From Methanomassiliicoccaceae archaeon (GTDB lineage Archaea > Thermoplasmatota > Thermoplasmata > Methanomassiliicoccales > Methanomethylophilaceae): a stretch of DNA of 7,564 nucleotides. Positions 1 through 4,392 of the stretch are shown in pieces. Both the position numbers and the translations under genes were made by a program. Below the pieces are notes generated by a model, which worked only from the letters and a program-made list of their open reading frames with translations, did not search any database and was not told the DNA's origin. The stretch is taken from contig WRNL01000049.1 of NCBI GenBank assembly GCA_009776625.1, positions 1 to 7,564 of the forward strand, given 5' to 3'. Position 1 is the stretch's first letter; the number at the start of each line of letters is the position of its first letter.

Positions 1-682
1 TGCTCCGCCGCGAGCTTGTACAACCTCGCGGCTTCGGCATCGCTCTGCACCACGCCCCTCCCCATTCTATACATCGACCCGAGGTTGCGTTGCGCCCCCG
101 CGTCCCCCTGCTCCGCCGCGAGGGCGTACCATCTGACCGCCTCGGCGTCGCTCTGCTCAACGCCCCTCCCCAGCTTGTACATCACGCCGAGGTTGCGCTG
201 CGCCCCCGCGTCACCCTGCCCCGCCGCGAGGGCGAACAATCTCACGGCCTCGGCGTCGCTCTGCTCAACGCCCCTCCCCAGCTTGTACATCACGCCGAGG
301 TTGAACTGCGCGTCAGCGCCCCCCTGCTCCGCTGATAGGGCGTACCATTTGACTGCCTCGGCGTCGCTCTGCCCCACCCCTCTCCCCTTCTCATACATCA
401 CGCCGAGGTTGCACTGCGCCCCCGCGTCACCCTGCTCCGCCGCGAGCTTGTACAACCTCGCGGCTTCGGCATCGCTCTGCACCACGCCCCTCCCCATTCT
501 ATACATCGACCCGAGGTTGCGCTGCGCCCTCGCGTCACCCTGCTCCGCCGCGAGGGCGTACCATCTGACCGCCTCGGCGTCGCTCTGCTCAACGCCTCTC
601 CCCAGCTTGTACATCACGCCGAGGTTGCGCTGCGCCCCCGCGTCACCCTGCTCCGCCGCGAGGGCGTACCATCTCACAGCCT
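1..682 (-). repeat. 432-bp internal tandem duplication within Sel1 gene A
   Basis: Bases 1-60 are identical to 433-492, and similarity continues through about 250 versus 682 with only a few substitutions (for example three between 61-120 and 493-552, one between 121-180 and 553-612). The offset of 432 bases is exactly four 108-base Sel1 units, so a block of four repeats was copied recently, by unequal recombination or slippage, without breaking the reading frame. The left end of the duplication lies outside the window. Confidence 0.75.
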
Positions 683-794
683 CGATGTCGTTCTGCGGCA
701 CACGTTCCCCGTTTCTGTACATCGTGCCTAGGGCGTTCTGCGCGCGGGGGTCCCCATTCCGCGCAAGCTCATGGACATCTTCAAAGTCGGACAT
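1..794 (-). CDS. Sel1-repeat protein A (C-terminus beyond window)
   Basis: 264 residues are visible before the frame leaves the window, with no in-frame stop. After a cap beginning MSDFEDVHELARNGD come nearly seven tandem Sel1-like repeats of 36 residues (108 bases), with the pattern N-L-G-x-M-Y-x-x-G-R-G-V-x-Q-S-D-A-E-A-x-x-x-x-x-L-A-A-E-Q-G-D. Sel1 repeats are TPR-like helix pairs that build solenoids for protein-protein contact; the partner cannot be told from sequence. There is no signal peptide or membrane segment, so the visible part looks cytoplasmic. The ATG at 794 was chosen because a TATA box lies 23-31 bases upstream, implying a leaderless mRNA, and because the paralogue at 910-2073 starts identically. 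The residue before NLG is mostly Arg here but mostly Cys in the paralogue. Repeats 2-3 and 6-7 are nearly identical in DNA. The family call is firm; the biological role is unknown. Confidence 0.9.
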   Translation of the reverse strand, partial: MSDFEDVHELARNGDPRAQNALGTMYRNGERVPQNDIEAVRWYALAAEQGDAGAQRNLGVMYKLGRGVEQSDAEAVRWYALAAEQGDARAQRNLGSMYRMGRGVVQSDAEAARLYKLAAEQGDAGAQCNLGVMYEKGRGVGQSDAEAVKWYALSAEQGGADAQFNLGVMYKLGRGVEQSDAEAVRLFALAAGQGDAGAQRNLGVMYKLGRGVEQSDAEAVRWYALAAEQGDAGAQRNLGSMYRMGRGVVQSDAEAARLYKLAAE

Positions 795-816
795 GCCATG
801 GGGATGGTGTCCGTTG

Positions 817-825
817 TATATATTT
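817..825 (-). promoter_or_regulatory. TATA box for Sel1 gene A (leaderless)
   Basis: On the minus strand the sequence AAATATATA sits at about -31 to -23 from the ATG at 794. In Archaea transcription usually starts some 24-27 bases downstream of the TATA centre, so the transcript would begin at or next to the ATG. No Shine-Dalgarno sequence precedes the ATG. The paralogue at 910-2073 has almost the same core promoter at the same spacing. The 795-909 spacer otherwise shows no gene and no clear terminator for the upstream paralogue. Confidence 0.7.
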
Positions 826-909
826 ACAGCAAGGCAGCGTTGTAGTCAAAGACTTACGTCATTCCGATGAAGAGATCCCATGGGCCCCCGATCTTCCTGA
901 CGTGGCCGG

Positions 910-2073
910 TCATCCCCTTGACCCTCTCAGGCGCTCCGCCGCCCCGGCGTGCCCCTTCGCCGCCGCCAGCCCGTACAGCCTGAGGGCCTCCGAGGGGTCT
1001 TTGGGGACGCCCCTTCCCTGCTCGTGCATCACGCCGAGGTTGAACTGTGCCCATGTGTCCCCCTGCTCCGCCGCGAGGGCGAACAATCTCACGGCCTCGG
1101 CGTCGCTCTGCCCCACGCCCCTCCCTTCTTCATACATAAACCCGAGGTTGCACTGCGCCCTCGCGTCACCCTGCTCCGCCGATAGGGCGTACCATCTGAC
1201 CGCCTCGGCATCGCTCTGCTCAACGCCTCTCCCTTCCTGATACAACAGCGCGAGGTTGCACTGCGCCCTCGCGTCACCCTGCTCCGCCGATAGGGCGTAC
1301 CACCTAACGGCCTCGGCGTCGCTCTGCCCCACGCCCCTCCCGAACTCGTACATCCAACCGAGGTTGCACTGCGCGTCGGCATCCCCCTGCTCCGCCGATA
1401 GGGCGTACCATCTGACTGCATCGGCGTCGCTCTGCTCAACGCCCCTCCCTTCCTTATACAACAGCGCGAGGTTGCACTGCGCCGTCGACTCCCCCTGTTC
1501 CGCCGCGAGGGCGTACCACCTCGCGGCCTCCGCGTCGCTCTGCTCAACGCCCCTCCCGAACTCGTACATCCAACCGAGGTTGCACTGCGCCCTCGCGTCA
1601 CCCTGCTCCGCCGCGAGCTTGTACAACCTCGCGGCCTCGGCGTCGTTCTGCTCAACGCCCCTACCGGCCTCGTGCATCCAACCGAGGTTGCACTGCGCGT
1701 CGGCATCCCCCTGCTCCGCCGCGAGGGCAAATAATCTCACAGCCTCGGCGTCGCTCTGCACCACGCCCCTCCCGACATCGTACATCCAACCGAGGTTGCA
1801 CTGCGCCCTCGCGTCACCCTGCTCCGCCGCGAGGGCTAACCACCTCGCGGCCTCGGCGTCGCTCTGCCCCACGCCCTTCCCCTGTGCATACATCGCGCCG
1901 AGGTTGAACTGCGCGCCAGCGTCACCCTGCTCCGCCGCGAGGGCGTACCATCTGACCGCCTCGGCGTCGCTCTGCGGCACACGTTCCCCGTTTCTGTACA
2001 TCGTGCCCAGGGCGTTCTGCGCGCGGGGGTCCCCCTTCCGTGCAAGCTCATTGACATCTTCAAAGTCGGACAT
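910..2073 (-). CDS. Sel1-repeat protein B, complete
   Basis: 387 residues. A short cap (MSDFEDVNELARKGD) is followed by ten Sel1-like repeats of 36 residues filling almost the whole protein; the last is more divergent (VPKDPSEALRLYGLAAAKG) and ends in a basic tail, GSRG. Such arrays form TPR-like superhelices used as protein-binding scaffolds. There is no signal peptide or membrane segment. The N-terminal cap and first repeat are nearly identical to protein A, so the two are tandem duplicates. Seven of the ten repeats carry Cys before NLG, often followed by Trp (QCNLGW), a column that is Arg in most repeats of protein A. The frame stays open upstream to 2871, but that stretch is antisense to another gene and the TATA box at 2096-2104 makes the ATG at 2073 the start of a leaderless mRNA. 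Stop is TGA. Ligand and role are unknown. Confidence 0.92.
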   Translation of the reverse strand: MSDFEDVNELARKGDPRAQNALGTMYRNGERVPQSDAEAVRWYALAAEQGDAGAQFNLGAMYAQGKGVGQSDAEAARWLALAAEQGDARAQCNLGWMYDVGRGVVQSDAEAVRLFALAAEQGDADAQCNLGWMHEAGRGVEQNDAEAARLYKLAAEQGDARAQCNLGWMYEFGRGVEQSDAEAARWYALAAEQGESTAQCNLALLYKEGRGVEQSDADAVRWYALSAEQGDADAQCNLGWMYEFGRGVGQSDAEAVRWYALSAEQGDARAQCNLALLYQEGRGVEQSDAEAVRWYALSAEQGDARAQCNLGFMYEEGRGVGQSDAEAVRLFALAAEQGDTWAQFNLGVMHEQGRGVPKDPSEALRLYGLAAAKGHAGAAERLRGSRG

Positions 2074-2095
2074 ACTATGTGGATAGTGTTCGTTG

Positions 2096-2104
2096 TATAT
2101 ATTC
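2096..2104 (-). promoter_or_regulatory. TATA box for Sel1 gene B (leaderless)
   Basis: GAATATATA on the minus strand lies at about -31 to -23 from the ATG at 2073, the archaeal spacing for transcription starting at the ATG itself. About 36 bases from here to the ATG match the promoter of gene A with only a few changes, whereas sequence further upstream is unrelated. The duplicated unit therefore carried its core promoter. Confidence 0.7.
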
Positions 2105-2464
2105 ACAGTAACTACAGGTGGGGCACGTTCCCATGAGGATCCGATGCCGTCTGCATACTGCTCGGCGCCGCCGGCGAGCGGAGGGCGCGGATGCACAGCG
2201 GCGGTGATGCGCCCCGGCAGCTGAGGACCAACCTGGCTGTCGGCACGGCTATGAAAGGGATGCCGGCACCCAAGCGGTTCATCAGGGGCATCGTGACCGC
2301 CCGGAGACGGAAACGGACGCCGCCGAGGCGCACCGGGGGATCCGCGCCCCGAACGCCTACAGGGGCCTGCGGGCGGGCCCCATGGGCGGGCGCATTGGGG
2401 GGCATGGAACACCCGACACAATCGTACAAGGGGAGGGCGGGGCCGTTGCAAGGAGCCTGTTCGG
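2105..2464. other. Intergenic region, no gene supported
   Basis: About 360 GC-rich bases between the divergent promoters of Sel1 gene B and the flavin-binding protein. Open frames cross it on both strands, but their translations are rich in Arg, Pro, Gly and Ala, resemble no family I know, and follow neither a ribosome binding site nor a TATA box. A short stem (GGGGCC ... GGCCCC, about 2367-2387) is the only local structure noticed. I see no tRNA and no motif I can tie to SRP or RNase P RNA. Confidence 0.5.
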
Positions 2465-2471
2465 TTTATAT
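2465..2471 (+). promoter_or_regulatory. TATA box for the PNPOx-like gene
   Basis: TTTATAT is a good archaeal TATA match in an otherwise GC-rich stretch, 65 bases upstream of the ATG. It predicts transcription from roughly 2493-2497 and a 5' leader of about 40 bases, which holds the ribosome binding site. A perfect 10-bp palindrome (GGGCATGCCC, 2480-2489) lies between the box and the predicted start. Confidence 0.55.
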
Positions 2472-2521
2472 CATTAGAGGGGCATGCCCGTCCCATATCG
2501 CCGCGCCTGGCGAGAGGCGAG

Positions 2522-2527
2522 GGAGGT
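2522..2527 (+). promoter_or_regulatory. Shine-Dalgarno site deciding the start at 2536
   Basis: GGAGGT lies 8 bases before the ATG at 2536 and is a near-perfect anti-16S complement. It selects this ATG over upstream in-frame starts such as the ATG at 2191, which lacks such a site and would lie upstream of the TATA box. Confidence 0.75.
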
Positions 2528-2535
2528 CGTGTGAG

Positions 2536-2970
2536 ATGGACAAGGACATAATAGCGAAAGCGGGAGAGATAATCGATTCCAAGACAGGATACATCGGCGG
2601 GGGCATGGGCGGGTACGCCGCCCTGGCCCTCATCGACGAGGACGGCCGCCCGACGGCCTCCACGCTGACCATCGCGAAGGCCGACGGCATAAAGTGGGTC
2701 ACGTTCTGCACGTCGCTCGGCAGGGACTCGGCGAAACGTGCGGGCAGGTGCGGGCGCGCCAGCGTGTGCGTCAACTCCAGCGAGTACAACATAACCCTCG
2801 TCGGGAGGGTGGAGGTGCTGACGGACCCCGAGGTCAAGAGGGACATGTGGTTCCCTCCCATGGAGGGGCACTGGAGCGGCCCCGACGACCCGGACTACTG
2901 CGTCCTGCGCTTCACCACGGAGCGGTACAGCCTGTTCGTCGGCTACGAGGAGGCCAAGGGCAGGCTGTGA
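2536..2970 (+). CDS. Pyridoxamine 5'-phosphate oxidase-like FMN-binding split-barrel protein
   Basis: 144 residues, the length of single-domain members of the PNPOx-like split-barrel superfamily (general stress protein 26 type). Recognisable parts, in order, are an early strand with substrate/flavin contact (ALALIDEDGRPTASTLTIAKADG, about residues 28-50), W-V-T-F-C-T-S then a basic SLGRDSAKRAGR segment where FMN phosphate contacts usually lie, the strand ASVCVNSSEYNITLVGRVEVL, and a C-terminal GHWSGPDDPDYCVLRF segment with the aromatic/DP-rich turn typical of this group. Members bind FMN or F420 as dimers in the cytoplasm and reduce or sense small molecules; the substrate here cannot be named. 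True PdxH is longer and has more pyridoxamine-binding residues, so vitamin B6 synthesis is unlikely. It is monocistronic, faces the AdoMetDC-like gene convergently, and ends in TGA. Confidence 0.85.
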   Translation: MDKDIIAKAGEIIDSKTGYIGGGMGGYAALALIDEDGRPTASTLTIAKADGIKWVTFCTSLGRDSAKRAGRCGRASVCVNSSEYNITLVGRVEVLTDPEVKRDMWFPPMEGHWSGPDDPDYCVLRFTTERYSLFVGYEEAKGRL

Positions 2971-2994
2971 CGGCCCGGCAACCCGGCTGAAAGT

Positions 2995-3018
2995 AAAAAA
3001 AGCCCGGCGGACGCCGGG
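2995..3018 (-). terminator. Intrinsic-type terminator of the AdoMetDC-like gene
   Basis: Read on the minus strand, nine bases after the stop at 3028, a CCCGGC/GCCGGG hairpin with a 4-base loop is followed directly, after one C, by seven T residues. Archaeal polymerase stops at T-runs and the hairpin may help. The plus-strand flavin-protein gene ends 24 bases away on the other side and would see the hairpin but no T-run, so this site serves mainly the minus-strand gene. Confidence 0.75.
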
Positions 3019-3027
3019 AGGGCAGGG

Positions 3028-3453
3028 TCAGACGTCCCTGAAACAGACGGCGTACTCCATCTTCTTGGCGCCGAAGTAGTCCTGGACGTACTCGGCGGCC
3101 TTCTTCGGGGGGAACTCCTTGCACGAGAAAACGTCGATGAACGCCCTGTCGGTGTCCTCGGCGAAGTGCCCGGAGATCTGGGAGGTCTCGATGAGCTGCA
3201 CGAGGGAGAAGCCCTGGACCTTCGGCTCGTCGCCGAAGAACACCACGATCGGCTCGCCGTACCTCTTCATGTCGATGTAGTTCGCGAGGTCGACGGCGAA
3301 CTTCGAGATGTGCTCCTTCGACGAGATCTTCCCGTGGTCGCACTCCCCGAGGTCTATGCAGACGGCGAGGCCCCACCTTTTCTCGCTGTTGTATTTCTTC
3401 ATGATCTCCTCATCTGACATGAGGCTGCCTGTGTATGGACTCATAACGTACAT
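3028..3453 (-). CDS. S-adenosylmethionine decarboxylase-like (SpeH-type) pyruvoyl protein
   Basis: 141 residues, close to the prokaryotic class 1 AdoMetDC proenzyme size (about 120-140). These proteins cleave themselves at an internal Ser to form a pyruvoyl cofactor and decarboxylate AdoMet, supplying aminopropyl groups for polyamines. In the C-terminal half, S91, H96 and C111 match the spacing of the pyruvoyl Ser, processing His and proton-donor Cys of the Thermotoga maritima enzyme (S63, H68, C83: +5 and +20), followed by the usual DVFSC context. The residue before the Ser is Thr (IETSQISGH) instead of the usual Glu of the ESHISIH motif; the nearest Glu is one place earlier. The N-terminal part holds a weak GLAVCIDLGECD segment where GxH(x)xxDxxxC-like sequence is expected. 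An SD site (AGGTGG) 7 bases upstream supports the ATG at 3453. No other polyamine gene is nearby. Fold and lineage are secure; AdoMet as substrate is not, since relatives decarboxylate other substrates. Confidence 0.8.
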   Translation of the reverse strand: MYVMSPYTGSLMSDEEIMKKYNSEKRWGLAVCIDLGECDHGKISSKEHISKFAVDLANYIDMKRYGEPIVVFFGDEPKVQGFSLVQLIETSQISGHFAEDTDRAFIDVFSCKEFPPKKAAEYVQDYFGAKKMEYAVCFRDV

Positions 3454-3460
3454 AGGGTTC

Positions 3461-3466
3461 CCACCT
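3461..3466 (-). promoter_or_regulatory. Ribosome binding site of the AdoMetDC-like gene
   Basis: AGGTGG on the minus strand, 7 bases before the ATG at 3453, chooses this start over the in-frame ATGs at codons 4 and 12. Confidence 0.6.
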
Positions 3467-3497
3467 TTTGTTGGTGAAAAGTCATTCTCGTTTTCAG

Positions 3498-3505
3498 TAT
3501 TTTAA
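3498..3505 (-). promoter_or_regulatory. Probable TATA box of the AdoMetDC-like gene
   Basis: TTAAAATA on the minus strand, preceded by a purine/A-rich stretch (GCAAATAC) that could serve as BRE. It lies about 45-52 bases before the ATG and predicts a leader of about 20 bases containing the ribosome binding site. Confidence 0.5.
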
Positions 3506-3532
3506 GTATTTGCACCCACTCTTCGACGGCTA

Positions 3533-3544
3533 TCCCCTAGGGGA
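3533..3544. other. 12-bp perfect palindrome
   Basis: TCCCCTAGGGGA is a perfect inverted repeat without spacer in the divergent intergenic region. It lies about 28-46 bases upstream of the TATA box of the AdoMetDC-like gene, a place where an archaeal regulator could bind. Function is inferred only from symmetry and position. Confidence 0.45.
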
Positions 3545-3561
3545 CTGATGGGCGTGCTTTA

Positions 3562-3598
3562 TGTCGGAAACGCGATGCCCAGGGGGGCTTTTCCGACA
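3562..3598. other. Inverted repeat / stem-loop in divergent intergenic region
   Basis: TGTCGGAAA and TTTCCGACA form a perfect 9-bp stem separated by 19 bases; inside, GCCC (3577-3580) can pair with GGGC (3585-3588), giving a two-tier hairpin with an asymmetric internal loop. It lies between the promoters of the AdoMetDC-like gene and mntA, outside both predicted transcripts. It could be a regulator site, a small structured RNA or the trace of an insertion; nothing seen decides between these. Confidence 0.5.
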
Positions 3599-3645
3599 CC
3601 CCCCTCCACCCTGCCGCCGCGCCCCGCATGCCGCCGATAGGCAGG

Positions 3646-3651
3646 TATAAA
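3646..3651 (+). promoter_or_regulatory. TATA box of mntA-hepT (leaderless)
   Basis: TATAAA lies at -31 to -26 from the mntA ATG at 3677. This places transcription start at or just before the ATG, and no Shine-Dalgarno sequence precedes the gene. Confidence 0.65.
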
Positions 3652-3663
3652 CGATGCTCAAGG

Positions 3664-3676
3664 GATACAGTGTATC
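3664..3676 (+). promoter_or_regulatory. Palindrome abutting the mntA start, candidate operator
   Basis: GATAC-AGT-GTATC is a perfect 5-bp inverted repeat with a 3-base spacer, lying between the TATA box and the ATG and touching the start codon. A protein bound here would block initiation at the predicted start site. Toxin-antitoxin modules are often autoregulated, so this is a plausible operator; binding is not shown. Confidence 0.45.
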
Positions 3677-3988
3677 ATGCATGCGGCGACCGAGAGGATA
3701 CATTCCATCGACGAGCTGAGGGCTATCGTGGCCCCGATAGCTGAGAGCTACGGGGTCGAGAGGGTGTACCTCTTCGGATCCGTCGCGAGGGGCGACTACG
3801 GGGAGGACAGCGACTACGACTTCTGCATAGACCTCGGGGAGATACGAAGCCTATTTGTTCTGTCAGGGTTCTTCCAGGACCTCAGGGATGCGGTCGGACG
3901 AGATATAGACTTGGTTAGCACAAGATCCACTAGGCCCGAGCTTCTGAGCAAGATTATGGCGGAGGGCGTGGTTGTATATGAAGGATAA
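3677..3988 (+). CDS. mntA: MntA-type nucleotidyltransferase antitoxin (HEPN/MNT, type VII TA)
   Basis: 103 residues, the usual size of minimal nucleotidyltransferase (MNT) proteins. The defining GSX10DXD motif is complete: G34-S35 within YLFGSVARGDYGEDSDYD, then D46 and D48, with a third acidic site in RDIDLV (D76/D78). MntA antitoxins neutralise the partner HepT by transferring AMP groups to the Tyr of its RX4-6HXY motif. The reading frame ends inside hepT (11-base overlap), so the two are translationally coupled. The ATG at 3677 follows a TATA box at -31 to -26 and a palindrome. GC content falls along the gene by hand count: 37/60 at 3721-3780, 33/60 at 3841-3900, 28/60 at 3901-3960. It uses TAA while most neighbours use TGA. 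All active-site residues are present, so it is probably functional. Confidence 0.92.
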   Translation: MHAATERIHSIDELRAIVAPIAESYGVERVYLFGSVARGDYGEDSDYDFCIDLGEIRSLFVLSGFFQDLRDAVGRDIDLVSTRSTRPELLSKIMAEGVVVYEG

Positions 3989-4319
3989 CACTCATTTATT
4001 GAAGAACATAGTCCTGTATTGCAATCGGATCGAGGAATGCGTGAGCGGTTTCGGCAGAGACGAAGATGAGTTCATGAACAATTGGAGAGTTCAATACATC
4101 TGTTCCTTCTGTGTATTCCAAATAGGGGAGAATGTGAAGTCCCTCTCCAAAGAGCTTACCAAAGAATATCCCGAAATCAAATGGAGGGAAATTGCAGGGA
4201 CAAGGGACATCATTGCCCATGGTTATGAGTGGATAGACCTCGAAACGCTGTGGTTCTCCATCACCGAGGAAGTGCCCACACTGAGAGATACTTGCGAGAG
4301 GATCATGAGGGAATCGTAA
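3978..4319 (+). CDS. hepT: HepT-type HEPN toxin (HEPN/MNT, type VII TA)
   Basis: 113 residues, mostly helical as in HEPN proteins. The RX4-6HXY motif is present as R76-DIIA-H81-G-Y83 in the context GTRDIIAHGYEWID. R and H form the RNase site of HEPN toxins, and the Tyr is the residue AMPylated by MntA. The helix QIGENVKSLS (about 48-57) matches the usual QxxGExxxxLS region of the HepT family. The ATG at 3978 was preferred over a TTG at 3972; both overlap the end of mntA, and a GGAGGG site at 3961-3966 lies 11 bases upstream of the ATG. The gene is clearly AT-richer than its surroundings (about 45% GC over 3991-4320 by hand count, against 60-65% in samples of the next gene) and ends in TAA, signs of recent acquisition. 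The motif is intact, so the toxin is probably active. Confidence 0.92.
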   Translation: MKDNTHLLKNIVLYCNRIEECVSGFGRDEDEFMNNWRVQYICSFCVFQIGENVKSLSKELTKEYPEIKWREIAGTRDIIAHGYEWIDLETLWFSITEEVPTLRDTCERIMRES

Positions 4320-4363
4320 TCCGGGCGGTTCGTCGAGACAGTCCGACGGCCGCTGTCCCAAGC

Positions 4364-4371
4364 CTATATTA
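4364..4371 (+). promoter_or_regulatory. TATA box of the DUF362 gene (leaderless)
   Basis: CTATATTA, at about -29 to -22 from the ATG at 4393, predicts transcription starting at the ATG. Leaderless initiation favours this first ATG over the in-frame ATG three codons later. Confidence 0.6.
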
Positions 4372-4392
4372 ACACATGACCTGGTATCCCCC

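Noticed and set aside
1..2073. CRISPR array suggested by regular repeats
   Set aside because: The 108-base period is translated throughout as 36-residue Sel1 units with no unique spacers.
16..2086. Long plus-strand open frames across the Sel1 genes (16-870 and 1256-2086), encoding 36-residue repeats with Cys and Pro
   Set aside because: They are antisense shadows: the 108-base Sel1 periodicity and biased codon use keep the opposite strand open and repetitive. They have no suitable start signals.
2191..2535. Extension of the PNPOx-like protein to an ATG at 2191, or a separate basic protein here
   Set aside because: The residues are low-complexity Arg/Pro/Gly, outside the family domain. A TATA box and a strong SD site point to the ATG at 2536.
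2074..2871. N-terminal extension of Sel1 protein B by 266 residues
   Set aside because: The added part is antisense to the PNPOx-like gene, resembles no protein, and lies upstream of the TATA box and of the start shared with paralogue A.
3028..3453. Calling this gene inactive because the Glu of the ES cleavage pair is missing
   Set aside because: The Ser, His and Cys keep exact spacing when the Ser of TSQISGH is aligned, so a working pyruvoyl enzyme of a divergent subgroup is more likely.
3972..3977. TTG start two codons upstream for HepT
   Set aside because: The ATG at 3978 is the stronger start and the SD site is compatible with both; the TTG cannot be excluded, but only two residues differ.
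4335..4360. Weak inverted repeat GACAG...CTGTC after hepT as a terminator
   Set aside because: The stem is only 5 bp, with a long loop and no T-run, so it is likely chance in GC-rich sequence.
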